From assembly GCA_039931435.1 (NCBI GenBank), contig JBDTRY010000094.1, forward strand, positions 1 through 12,915: a DNA stretch of 12,915 nt. Reading direction: 5' to 3'. A program made the translations under genes and the position numbers. This stretch comes from JBDTRY01 sp039931435. Its GTDB lineage: Bacteria; Acidobacteriota; Thermoanaerobaculia; Gp7-AA8. The notes under the pieces are model-generated. The model made no database searches and was not told the DNA's origin. It worked only from the letters and a program-made list of their open reading frames with translations. Shown here one piece after another: positions 1 through 7,542 of the stretch (the first letter of the stretch is position 1; the number at the start of each line of letters is the position of its first letter).

Positions 1-59
1 GTCGTGGGCAGGATAACGATGGCCGTGAGGACCAGGGTTGCGAGCGTGGTGCGTTTCAT
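1..59 (-). CDS. Start of a secreted protein, partial (runs off the left edge)
   Basis: An ATG at 59 reading leftwards gives about 19 residues, MKRTTLATLVLTAIVILPT, a typical signal peptide: two basic residues followed by a hydrophobic core. The start overlaps the stop of the upstream peptidase gene by four bases (ATGA), so the two genes are probably translationally coupled in one operon. M16 peptidases often occur as pairs in which one partner has the zinc motif and the other lacks it. A second M16-like protein is therefore the best guess from context, but nothing in the visible residues identifies the family. Confidence 0.6.
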   Translation of the reverse strand, partial: MKRTTLATLVLTAIVILPT

Positions 60-1429
60 CGGCTGGTCTCCTTCTTCGCCGCTTCGGTCATCTCTTCGGT
101 GGGGATGAGCAAACCGACAGTTCGGTTGGACTCTTTGAAATACATCGCGGCGGCCTTCTGGATCTGTTCGCGCGTGATGCTCTCGTAGGCCGCGGGCGCG
201 TCGAATAGTTTCTGGTAGCCGCCATAGAACGTCTCGTACTGTCCCAGAGCTGCTGCTTTTCCGTTGATCGTTTTCAGGCTCCGCCAGAAGTCGGCGATGG
301 CCAGGTTCTTCGCTTTCCGCAGCTCGGCCGCGGACACGCCGTCCTTCACCACCGCATCCAGTTCCTTGTGCAGCAGGGCTTCGTTCTTTGCCAGATCGCC
401 GGCGGCAGGAAGCGTGATGTAGAACCAGGCCAGACCCGGATCGAATCCGTTGTCCTGAGAGCTGGAGACGTCGATGGCGATCTGCTGATCCTCGACCATG
501 CTCCGGTTCAGTCTGGAGGAGTCGCCACGGGTGAGGATAGCCAGCAGCAACTGGATTGCCTGGCGGTCTGCGGCCGCGCCGCTGCTGATGTGATAGGCCT
601 CCTGATAGAGAGGAGTCTGCGCGCTCTTGCGTACGATGACCCGTCGCTCGCCGGGCTGTTCCGGTTCCTTCGTGCTCACCGGATCCGGTGGCGCGTGCGA
701 GGGAACAGGCTCGATATATTTTTCGGCCAGATCGAAGACTTCCTTCGGCTGAACGGCGCCGACTACGATGAGGGTGGCGTTGTTCGGGGCGTAGTAGGTT
801 TTGAAGTACTGCACCAGTTGCTCACGCGACCAGCTCTCGATGTCCGATGGCCAGCCGATGGTGGGGATGTGATAGGGGTGCGCGACGAAGGCCGCGGACT
901 GGATCTGCTCGCTGAGCAGGTTGCTGTTGTTGTTGTCCACGCTGGAGCGGCGCTCGGAGTAGACCACTTCCCGCTCGCTCTTGATCATCTTCGGATCGAG
1001 AGCGAGGCTGGAGATGCGGTCGGACTCGATGTCGAAGATGAGGTTCAGCGCCGAGCGGGGAAACCAGTCCTGATAGACGGTCACGTCCGCGCTGGTGAAG
1101 GCGTTATTCGCTCCGCCGTTCGCTTCCATGACGTTGTCCAGGTCACCGGGGCCGTACTTTGCGGCGCCGTTGAACATCATGTGCTCGAAAAAGTGTGAGA
1201 TGCCCGTGATTCCGGAGTGCTCATTCCGGCTGCCGACGTGAAACCAGTCGTAGGTGACCACGTTGGGGATGTCGAAGTCCGGCCAGACGATGATCTTCAT
1301 GCCGTTCTTCAGCGTGCGTGTCTGGATGTCTTGTCCCAGCGACTGCGGAGAGGCTTGGGTCTGAGCGGCGAGAGCGCCTGCGCTAAGAATAAAGAGGCCG
1401 GCGAGTACGGCAACTGCGGACTTGGTCAT
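56..1429 (-). CDS. Secreted M16 family zinc metallopeptidase (pitrilysin/processing-peptidase type)
   Basis: This 457-residue protein starts with a signal peptide (about residues 1-22, ending Ala-Leu-Ala-Ala), so it is probably periplasmic or envelope-associated. It carries the inverted zinc motif HxxEH as H79-F-F-E82-H83. Glu159, in the stretch EREVVYSERR, lies 76 residues after the last His, the usual spacing of the third zinc ligand in M16 enzymes. The region around 197-225 and the C-terminal half fit the second, non-catalytic M16 domain. The length is normal for a single M16 subunit. A GGAGGA ribosome-binding site lies a few bases upstream of the ATG. Family knowledge suggests degradation of peptides or processing of exported proteins; the substrate cannot be read from sequence. 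It overlaps a downstream secreted gene by four bases. Confidence 0.93.
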   Translation of the reverse strand: MTKSAVAVLAGLFILSAGALAAQTQASPQSLGQDIQTRTLKNGMKIIVWPDFDIPNVVTYDWFHVGSRNEHSGITGISHFFEHMMFNGAAKYGPGDLDNVMEANGGANNAFTSADVTVYQDWFPRSALNLIFDIESDRISSLALDPKMIKSEREVVYSERRSSVDNNNSNLLSEQIQSAAFVAHPYHIPTIGWPSDIESWSREQLVQYFKTYYAPNNATLIVVGAVQPKEVFDLAEKYIEPVPSHAPPDPVSTKEPEQPGERRVIVRKSAQTPLYQEAYHISSGAAADRQAIQLLLAILTRGDSSRLNRSMVEDQQIAIDVSSSQDNGFDPGLAWFYITLPAAGDLAKNEALLHKELDAVVKDGVSAAELRKAKNLAIADFWRSLKTINGKAAALGQYETFYGGYQKLFDAPAAYESITREQIQKAAAMYFKESNRTVGLLIPTEEMTEAAKKETSR

Positions 1430-1553
1430 GCTTCCTCCAATGAGTGTGAATCCTAAAGCGGCTCCGGGTCGGGCGTTGTTACTTTTTGCCCGGCGGCAAG
1501 GTGCTTCCCTGTTATACGGCTGTCGTGATCATGATCTCAAACGAACGAAACGT

Positions 1554-1651
1554 GTCATCCCGAAGCCGAAGGCGGAGGGATCCCCGGTGAGACTCGCGGT
1601 GCCGTTGAACCAGCCGCAAGATCCCTCCTCGCTTCGCTCGCTCGGGATGAC
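1554..1651. repeat. Interspersed inverted repeat, copy 1
   Basis: The left end starts GTCATCCCGA followed by a purine-rich arm. The right end is its imperfect reverse complement, ending TCGGGATGAC, with GGATC/GATCC near the inner edge of each arm. The whole could fold into a long imperfect hairpin of about 98 bases. The right arm (1620-1651) matches the left arm of the copy at 9029-9060 in all but one of 32 positions when reverse-complemented. That makes this a dispersed family in the genome and not a one-off hairpin. A further conserved tail (a GTTTCTTCT-like stretch, then TTCAGC) follows at about 1660-1700. Confidence 0.75.
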
Positions 1652-1771
1652 GGCGCGCATAGTTTCTTCTCCATGGTTCAGCCCCCGCTATTGGTCCGCT
1701 TGTAAGAAACTCACCGTAGTTATGTGACCTCGACTTTGTCGAAGAATGAACACGCAATGCCTCGCAATCGC

Positions 1772-1874
1772 GTCACCCCGAGCGGGAGCGAGGGGCCCCA
1801 GAGGGGTGGGTGGTAAGCGCCCCAGGGATCGTGCCCCCCGGCCACTGGGGTCCCTCGCTCTCGCTCGGGATGAC
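1772..1874. repeat. Interspersed inverted repeat, copy 2
   Basis: This has the same architecture as the copy at 1554-1651. The left arm begins GTCACCCCGAGCGGGAGC and the right arm ends CTCTCGCTCGGGATGAC, so 22 of the 25 outer bases pair. The centre is a GC-rich spacer with a GGGGCCCC/CTGGGGTCC core. It is again followed by a GTTTCTTCT tail (about 1884-1892), showing that the repeated unit extends beyond the hairpin. Confidence 0.7.
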
Positions 1875-1913
1875 GGCGTTCATCGTTTCTTCTGGCACCC
1901 GGGAAGGTGGAAG

Positions 1914-2005
1914 AGATCCTTCGCTCGACGCTCAGGATGACAGCCGGCCATCGAGTTTCTTCCCTCTCGTTCAGCGCCTCCGCTGTTCGTCGGCTTCGGG
2001 ATGAC
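1914..2005. repeat. Interspersed repeat, partial copy 3
   Basis: Only the right-hand arm type is present: AGATCCTTCGCTCGACGCTC then AGGATGAC (ending 1941). It is followed by the tail also seen after copy 1 (GAGTTTCTTC, then CGTTCAGCGCCTCCGCTG, about 1955-1985) and by one more GGCTTCGGGATGAC end at about 1992-2005. The tail resembles 1660-1700 closely enough to show that both are parts of one longer repeated unit. Confidence 0.55.
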
Positions 2006-2064
2006 ACGTTTGTTTGTTGTTGTACGTGAGAAAAGAATCGACACGGTCGAGCGTTCGCTACATC

Positions 2065-3228
2065 TCACGACGGGTTGCGGGCCAGCACGTAGTATCCCGG
2101 AGTGAGGAGATCGGCCTCGGAGTAATCGATTCCCGAGTGCTTCAACTTCTCTTCGAGCTCGGAAAATTCGGCCGTTCGGAATGATTCCTGCGGCTCGACG
2201 GATACGGCTTCCCAGCCGGTCATCTCCAGCATCTCCCGGATGGAGCGGCGGGTGAAGAACCGCAGATGACCGGCGCAGGTGATCCCCATGTAGAGGTAGT
2301 CGAAACGACCCTGCAGCAGGTCGGCGACGATGGGCCAGCTGGCAATGTTCGGCAGGCTGAGGAGCAGTCGGCCGTCCGGCGCGCTCAATCGGCGAAGCCG
2401 GGTGAGGAACGTCCAGGGATCGTCGAGATGTTCGAGGATGTCCCCGCCGATGATCCAGTCGAATGTCTCATCGATCGTCTCCACGAGGTCCCGAACGTCG
2501 CCCGAGTGCACGACGTCGATGCGGGTTCTGGCCACCGCTGCGGCCTCCTTGTCCAGCTCCACGCCCACCACCCGACAGGGCTGACGCTCTTTCAGCGCTG
2601 CACCGAGCGCGGCTTCGCCGCAGCCGAATTCGAGAATGGATCCGGCCCGGGAGCTCACGCGCTCCAGCAGATCGGCCCGGATCTGGCCCCGCAGCGAGGA
2701 GTAGCGATGGGCGTATGCGTTCGAGACGAGGACTACGGGCGAGCCCTGAAGCACTTCATCGAGCGGCAGGTCCTGCGCCCGGAGATGCATGGTGCGCGCG
2801 AGAAAGAGAAGAGGATCGGCTCGGTCCCACTCCAGCCCCACATGCATGGCCGTCTCCTGGCCGATGCTCGCGCCCACGTTTTCGAACTGGCGAAGGGTGA
2901 GATAGGGGGAGGGAGGGGTGCGCACCTGTCGGGGATTTTCGCTCTCGTTCGTCACCGGAACTGCGGCGACGGCGTGAGGATGAGCCTCGAGGGCTGCAGC
3001 AAGTTTTCCGATGATGCCAGGAGCTGGAACGCTGAGGCCGTCGGTGACCACGAGGACGAAATCGGTAGTCGTCGCCGCGGCGAGCATCGAGGCTCTCGAC
3101 TGCTCGGTGGAGTAGAGCACCGTCGCCGGGCCGTCCGCACTGAGAAGCAACTGGCACTGCCGGTAGGCGTATCGCTCCTCGATGGCAGCCGATTCGCCAG
3201 GAAGAGGGAAGAAGAGGGTGAACTGCAC
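2065..3228 (-). CDS. Two-domain protein: glycosyltransferase-like N-terminus and class I SAM-dependent methyltransferase
   Basis: The C-terminal half is a clear class I methyltransferase. Motif I is ILEFGCGEA (about 198-206 from the chosen start), the acidic residue after strand 2 lies in GVELD (Glu224), and DILEHLDDP (263-271) is typical of the Methyltransf_23/11 group. Residues 1-190 are less clear. DFVLVVTDG and the following PGIIGKLAAAL resemble a degenerate GT-A (GT2-like) fold, so modification of a sugar or surface polymer is likely; the substrate is unknown. The open frame extends to 3498, but those extra 90 codons are Arg/Pro-rich and run straight through a palindromic repeat (3293-3403). 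I therefore prefer the GTG at 3228, preceded by GAAAGAG. That gives 387 residues. Confidence 0.8.
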   Translation of the reverse strand: MQFTLFFPLPGESAAIEERYAYRQCQLLLSADGPATVLYSTEQSRASMLAAATTTDFVLVVTDGLSVPAPGIIGKLAAALEAHPHAVAAVPVTNESENPRQVRTPPSPYLTLRQFENVGASIGQETAMHVGLEWDRADPLLFLARTMHLRAQDLPLDEVLQGSPVVLVSNAYAHRYSSLRGQIRADLLERVSSRAGSILEFGCGEAALGAALKERQPCRVVGVELDKEAAAVARTRIDVVHSGDVRDLVETIDETFDWIIGGDILEHLDDPWTFLTRLRRLSAPDGRLLLSLPNIASWPIVADLLQGRFDYLYMGITCAGHLRFFTRRSIREMLEMTGWEAVSVEPQESFRTAEFSELEEKLKHSGIDYSEADLLTPGYYVLARNPS

Positions 3229-3292
3229 CGAGGCTCTTTCGCATATCGGTGACTGGTAGTCAAGGATGGGGAACGCGGCGTTCGCGACGAAC

Positions 3293-3403
3293 TTCGGAGC
3301 GACGGCATCCTGCCGTCTGGTCCGGCGGCATCTTGCCGCCGCTTTCCCAGGGGGGCGGCGCGGGACGCCGCCCGGCCAGACGCCTGGAAGGCGTCGCTCC
3401 GAA
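3293..3403. repeat. Palindrome-rich mobile-type repeat (four hairpins inside a 12-bp inverted repeat)
   Basis: The ends are perfect 12-base inverted repeats, TTCGGAGCGACG (3293-3304) and CGTCGCTCCGAA (3392-3403). Inside are four short palindromes in a row: GACGGCA/TGCCGTC at 3301-3317, CGGCGGCA/TGCCGCCG at about 3323-3341, GGGCGGCG/CGCCGCCC at about 3353-3373, and GACGCCT/AGGCGTC at about 3379-3395. The outer left and right segments can also pair along most of their length. This resembles REP/BIME or MITE-type non-coding repeats. It lies 65 bases upstream of the chosen start of the methyltransferase gene. Confidence 0.8.
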
Positions 3404-3527
3404 TACGCGACGATGACCCTCCGAACACCGGGCCGGACGCCGCTCCTCCGGCGCGCTGTCCTCTTACGCTGCTGGGACTTCCATGCACTCGCGTGCAAAG
3501 AGAATCAAGGCAACCGTCGTCCGAGTT

Positions 3528-3929
3528 CTATGGACAGGCACCGAGCCTCCTGCCCTTCATGGTGACGGCCCCGGCGCTGACTTCATAGGTGTCGCCATGG
3601 TACGTGGATGTAACGACGTTTTCGATCTTGCCGCAGGCGGTGGTCACCGTGACCTGATTGTCCTTCACCTTGACGTCTTTGACCGCACAGCGCCCCTTCG
3701 TATTCCTGGCGGTGGACTCGGTGACATGCTTGCGCAGACCTTCCTCGTCTCCGTTGATGAATGCCGCATCTTCCGCGGTGAGGCATCCATTGATTCGAGT
3801 GGTGCTTCCCGTACTCCGGATCGTCGTCGTCTCCCACATTCCGGCCTGGACCCGATCGGCGGCATGGAGTCCACCGGCCATGAGCATCAAAGATGCAGCA
3901 GCCGAAGCAACGGTGGTTCGTAATCTCAT
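3528..3929 (-). CDS. Small secreted DUF3617-type protein, copy A
   Basis: This 133-residue protein has a signal peptide of about 23 residues (basic start, Ala/Leu/Met core, Ala-Ala end). The mature start AGMWETT, followed later by a conserved NGC cysteine, fits the DUF3617 family (GxWE near the N-terminus plus conserved cysteines). Four cysteines (NGC, GRC, TAC, GAC) could form two disulfides. The family has no established biochemical function; members are exported. The start is the ATG at 3929, with AGGGAGG just upstream. The frame stays open to 4199, but that extension lies over the kinase 3' end and has no family resemblance. It is 106 bases downstream of the kinase stop on the same strand, so probably in one transcript, and about three-quarters identical in protein to the copy at 7138-7542. 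Confidence 0.85.
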   Translation of the reverse strand: MRLRTTVASAAASLMLMAGGLHAADRVQAGMWETTTIRSTGSTTRINGCLTAEDAAFINGDEEGLRKHVTESTARNTKGRCAVKDVKVKDNQVTVTTACGKIENVVTSTYHGDTYEVSAGAVTMKGRRLGACP

Positions 3930-4035
3930 CACGCCTCCCTGTCCCGCCCGCGGATCGCAAGCCGGTTCAACGGAGTGATTGTACCGCTCCGGTCCGCCGG
4001 CAGGGGAATCATCGCCTGGGAATCGCGCCGGGGGC

Positions 4036-6498
4036 TCAGAGGAGCGAGGTGGCGATGAAGAGGTCGGAAAGGAAGCGCCGGTAGCCGTAGGCGTAGGTCT
4101 GGCCATCCGGAGTGATGTGCACGGGCATGATGTCCAGAATGCCGGCCGGATCGCTGGGGTGGATGACCACCGATTCGCGCCGCTCGCCGCTGGTGACATC
4201 GACCTTCATGATCCGCACCGTGCCGTGGGTCCGCTCCACGACGAACACGCCACTGTTGTCGTCGGTCCACTCGATGGCGATGTCGCCGGGTTTACTCCCC
4301 GGCATGACCCGATCGGGTTCGCCTTCGGTCGAGAACAGCATCATCTTTCCCGTCGCGCCTGCGGCGATCATCTTTCCGTCGTGAGAAAGGGCGAACGAGC
4401 CTGTCAGCGATGCGTCGGTCAGAGGCCGGGCCTTTCCGTCTCCGTCGATCACAAGCTCGAACAACTGCCGTGCAGAATCAGCATGATTGCCGAGAATGAG
4501 TAATCTGTCTCCGTCAGGGAAGAACTGCAGCCCGGTAATTTCTGCCAGGTCCGATTCCACGAAACGAGTGTCGCCGGCGCCTACGGGAACAAGCTGAATC
4601 TGGGGCGGATCGTCGGTGACGATGGCCAGCCATTGCCCATCCGCTGAAATCGGATTTCCCCGCGCCCGTCCTTCTGCCATGCGGATGGCCGGGGCTCCGT
4701 CGGTGTATCGCAGAAAAACCGTGTTCACTCCCTGGACCGCGGATGCCTGCTCCTCGAAAACGATAAAGCTTCCGTCGTTGCTCAGCCCTGAAAGACGGGA
4801 CCAGTCGAACCAGGTCAGGTTGCGTTCCTGCGTCTCTCCCACCCGTCCTACGACCGCCTCCCTTCTCGCGGCCTCGGTGGCCAGCAGCACTCTGCCATCG
4901 GCGGCAATGTCGTGCAGGGTCAGGCGGCCAGGGGCCGGAAGGATGGCCCGCAGCTTCCCGGTGAGATCGAGACTCATCAGGTCCCGGCCGCGCGCCGTGA
5001 GCTCACCGGCGAACCAGACCTCCTGCCCGTCGGGTGTCCAGGCCAGGCCAGAACTGCTGAAAAAATAATCGCCGCGGACGATTTCCCGTCCGGAGCGGTC
5101 GATGACGATGACCAGACCTGCGTCGTCGCCCCAGACGGGATGAAGCATGGCCCCGATGAGTTCCTCGTTGGGAGAGAACCGCGCCCGGCTGATCCACTGG
5201 GGAGTCTTGTAGATGACATTGCCGATGGGGGATTCGATGCGGTACCAGCCATCGACGCGGCGGACGATGAGAAAGTTTTTTCCGTCGGCGGTCCACTGCG
5301 CTTCCTGGACGTCCTCGCAGACGCGGCGTGGCGCGCCACCGCCGAGCGGGAGGCGAGCCAGCGTACCGGTCGTGGCGAAACCGACTCCTATGTAGCGGCG
5401 CCCGAGAGAAATGGCCATCTCCCCCGAGGCCGACACCGAGAGAACGTCCGCTTCGCGGAGTCCGAGGGGGCGCGATTCAGGCCCGGTCTGGAACGAAGAG
5501 AAGAGCTCGAGGGGATCCTCTTCCCATGCCGCCCCGTAAACGACCGACCCGTCGGGGGCGAAGCGGGCGCTCATGATGAACCCCCGCCGGAAGCTGATAC
5601 GCCGGTACGAGGGGAGCCTGGACTCCTCGCTTCGCGTGGAGGCAGGGAGGGCGCGGTTCTCGCCGCTGCCGCTGAGCGTTTCCAGGGCAAAGGCGAAGTC
5701 GCGGACGGACTGAAAGCGATTTCCCGGGTCCTTCTCCAGGGCATGTTGAATGACTCGGGAGATTCCCGGATGCAGCTCGTCGCACCGTGGAGGATCGTCG
5801 TGCAGGATGGAGTTCATCGTCTCGATCGACGAGTCGCGACGAAATGGCTGCTCGCCACTGACCATCTCGTGGAGGATGACGCCGAGAGAAAAAATGTCGG
5901 AGCGATGATCGATGGATTCAGCGCGCACCTGCTCGGGAGACATGTAACCGGCCGTGCCCATGACCATGCCCGGATTGGTCAGTCCATGCTGGGCTGTGTT
6001 GCCGTCGCTTTCATCACCCTCCACTTCGCGAAGCTTGGCCAGGCCGAAGTCGAGAATCTTCACGCGACCGTCATTGAGGATGAAAACGTTCTCGGGCTTC
6101 AGATCGCGATGGACGATCCCCTTGGAATGTGCAGCGGCGAGGCCATTCGACAGTTGGACGGTGTACTCGATCACCCGGCGGAAAGGAATGCGCGACTTGA
6201 GTTGGTCGCGAAGCGTCATTCCTTCCAGCAGTTCCGTGACGATGTACGGCGTGTTCTCGTGCGTGCCCGCCTCGAAGACGATGGTGACGTTGGGATGATT
6301 GAGCATCCCCGCGGCCATCGCTTCCTGTTCAAAACGGCGGATGCGATCGGGGTCGCCGACCTGCGCGCCCGGGAGCACTTTCAGCGCAACGTCGCGGCGA
6401 ATTCGCGTGTCGCGCGCGCGATAGACCTCGCCCATACCTCCCACGCCGATCTGGGCGATGATTTCGTAGTGTCCGATCAGGGAGCCTGGTTCGATCAT
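4036..6498 (-). CDS. Serine/threonine protein kinase fused to a C-terminal beta-propeller (PD40/TolB-like)
   Basis: This 820-residue protein has a Hanks-type kinase domain at about residues 10-275. Visible parts are the glycine loop G18-x-G-G-x-G23, the ATP lysine K40 in ALKVL, the alphaC glutamate E59, HRDLKPEN (130-137), DFG (150-152), SPE (187-189) and the F-helix Asp201. All catalytic residues are present, so it should be active. From about 305 to the end there are repeated blocks such as FAPDGS, WTADGK, WTPDGQ, ISADGQ, FFPDGD and HITPDGQ, typical of PD40/WD40-like blades. No hydrophobic stretch suggests a transmembrane helix between the two parts, so the propeller is probably cytoplasmic. 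No good ribosome-binding site precedes the ATG at 6498, but the kinase domain begins only nine residues later, so a much later start is excluded. Confidence 0.95.
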   Translation of the reverse strand: MIEPGSLIGHYEIIAQIGVGGMGEVYRARDTRIRRDVALKVLPGAQVGDPDRIRRFEQEAMAAGMLNHPNVTIVFEAGTHENTPYIVTELLEGMTLRDQLKSRIPFRRVIEYTVQLSNGLAAAHSKGIVHRDLKPENVFILNDGRVKILDFGLAKLREVEGDESDGNTAQHGLTNPGMVMGTAGYMSPEQVRAESIDHRSDIFSLGVILHEMVSGEQPFRRDSSIETMNSILHDDPPRCDELHPGISRVIQHALEKDPGNRFQSVRDFAFALETLSGSGENRALPASTRSEESRLPSYRRISFRRGFIMSARFAPDGSVVYGAAWEEDPLELFSSFQTGPESRPLGLREADVLSVSASGEMAISLGRRYIGVGFATTGTLARLPLGGGAPRRVCEDVQEAQWTADGKNFLIVRRVDGWYRIESPIGNVIYKTPQWISRARFSPNEELIGAMLHPVWGDDAGLVIVIDRSGREIVRGDYFFSSSGLAWTPDGQEVWFAGELTARGRDLMSLDLTGKLRAILPAPGRLTLHDIAADGRVLLATEAARREAVVGRVGETQERNLTWFDWSRLSGLSNDGSFIVFEEQASAVQGVNTVFLRYTDGAPAIRMAEGRARGNPISADGQWLAIVTDDPPQIQLVPVGAGDTRFVESDLAEITGLQFFPDGDRLLILGNHADSARQLFELVIDGDGKARPLTDASLTGSFALSHDGKMIAAGATGKMMLFSTEGEPDRVMPGSKPGDIAIEWTDDNSGVFVVERTHGTVRIMKVDVTSGERRESVVIHPSDPAGILDIMPVHITPDGQTYAYGYRRFLSDLFIATSLL

Positions 6499-6630
6499 AG
6501 GCAGGAGTCTGTCACAAGCGGATGGTGACCGCCAGATTGGTTTCGATGGATGAAGTGCGGGGATTTCATTCGAGAGGGTACTCGTGTGTTGGTCGTCACC
6601 GGAACGTGGAATTGCGTGGGTGGGTCGTCG

Positions 6631-7032
6631 TCACGCCGCGGGTGCATCCATGCATTCGCGCGCGTAGAGGATCAGCCGCTCGATATCGAACGGTTTCTCC
6701 AGCACGCGGCAGATGCGCTGCAGAATCTCGCAGCTCAGCGAACGGGGAGAGGCGGTGGTGACGATTACTCGGCGCACAGACTGAGGCTGCGTGACCGCCA
6801 GATGTTCGATGACGACATCTCCACGAATGAGCGGGAGAATGAGGTCGACGATGAGAAGGTCGTAGGCCACCGACTTCAGGAGCTCGATGGCTTCCTCCCC
6901 GGTGCCGACAGCTTCGACCGAGAAGCCCTCCCGCTCCAGGACGGTTTTCACGAGGACTGCCGTAGCGTGATCGTCTTCCACGACCAGCGCGCGGTACGAT
7001 TTTCGCCGTTCATTGATCGGTGCGCCGTTCAA
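6631..7032 (-). CDS. Single-domain response regulator (receiver only)
   Basis: The 133-residue protein is only a CheY-like receiver. It has the acidic pair E19-D20-D21, the phosphoacceptor D63 in LLIVDLILP, the switch T93-A94 in VIVTTAS, and K113-P114 in LEKPFD. There is no output domain; it ends 20 residues after the lysine. The start is a TTG at 7032 with GGAG eight bases upstream. It lies 132 bases before the kinase-propeller gene on the same strand, so the two may be co-transcribed. No histidine kinase is encoded in this window, so its phosphodonor is unknown. It could act by protein-protein contact, as CheY or DivK do. Confidence 0.92.
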   Translation of the reverse strand: MNGAPINERRKSYRALVVEDDHATAVLVKTVLEREGFSVEAVGTGEEAIELLKSVAYDLLIVDLILPLIRGDVVIEHLAVTQPQSVRRVIVTTASPRSLSCEILQRICRVLEKPFDIERLILYARECMDAPAA

Positions 7033-7137
7033 TGGTCAGGCTCCGGGATGAGGGCAGTGGCGCCTTCGTCATCCGATTCCGGTTCGTGACGATGGAATGA
7101 TTGCCCGCAGTCCGTGAAGGGAAATTTCGTTCGGGCT

Positions 7138-7542
7138 CTACGGACAGGCACCGAGCCTCCTGCCCTTGATGGTGGCGCCCCCCGTGCTCACTGATTCATA
7201 GGTGTCGCCACTATAGGTCGTGGTGATGACGTTTTCGATCTTGCCGCAGGCGGTGGTCACCGTGACCTGATTGTCCTTCACCTTGACATCTTTGACCGCA
7301 CACCGGCCCTTCGTTTTTGCGGCGGTGGACTCGGTGACATGCTTGCGCAGACCTTCGGCATCTCCGTTGATGAATGCCGCCTGGTCTGCGCTCAGGCAGC
7401 CTTTTGTGGGAGTGGCGGTGCCCGTACTCGTGATCATCGTTGTTTCCCACATCCCGGCATTGACGCGATTGGCGCCATGCACCGCGGCGGCCATGAATAG
7501 CAGAGACACAGCGGCCGAGGTGATCGTGATTCGGATCTTCAT
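7138..7542 (-). CDS. Small secreted DUF3617-type protein, copy B
   Basis: This 134-residue protein is a paralogue of the one at 3528-3929. It shares the layout of signal peptide (about 1-23, ending Val-His-Gly-Ala), AGMWETT, a KGC cysteine, the same four-cysteine pattern and the same GRRLGACP end. Several DNA stretches are identical between the copies, including 60 bases at 3615-3674 and 7228-7287. The start ATG at 7542 has GAGGGAG upstream. The reading frame is open to 7824, but those codons come from the decayed kinase tail, so the longer start is not used. It lies 105 bases before the response regulator gene on the same strand. Function is unknown beyond being exported. Confidence 0.85.
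   Translation of the reverse strand: MKIRITITSAAVSLLFMAAAVHGANRVNAGMWETTMITSTGTATPTKGCLSADQAAFINGDAEGLRKHVTESTAAKTKGRCAVKDVKVKDNQVTVTTACGKIENVITTTYSGDTYESVSTGGATIKGRRLGACP

Larger units (their letters stand above)
1430..2064. other. Gene-free interval filled with degenerate repeats
   Basis: I find no credible gene in these 635 bases. The short reading frames here follow the repeat units in several frames and have no family resemblance. The interval holds the upstream region of the M16 peptidase gene (about 1430-1550, no convincing -35/-10 pair seen) and then at least three copies of an interspersed repeat described separately. It ends at the stop of the methyltransferase gene. Confidence 0.7.

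Noticed and set aside
368..1198. Plus-strand open frame of 276 codons opposite the M16 peptidase
   Set aside because: It is antisense to a peptidase with intact zinc motif and signal peptide, with no domain resemblance of its own.
1554..2005. Repeat cluster considered as a CRISPR array
   Set aside because: The copies are degenerate, of unequal length and spacing, palindromic over about 100 bases, and lack uniform spacers. The family also occurs singly at 9029.
3930..4199. N-terminal extension of DUF3617 copy A
   Set aside because: These codons lie over the 3' end of the kinase gene in another frame. A good ribosome-binding site and a signal peptide start mark the ATG at 3929 instead.
4912..6528. 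Long plus-strand open frame (538 codons) opposite the kinase gene
   Set aside because: It is the antisense of a clear kinase-propeller gene with every kinase motif intact. The product has no recognisable domain and is typical of a shadow frame in GC-rich DNA.
6499..6630. Search for a promoter or RNA element between the response regulator and kinase genes
   Set aside because: No convincing -35/-10 pair, hairpin or repeat was seen in either strand of these 132 bases.
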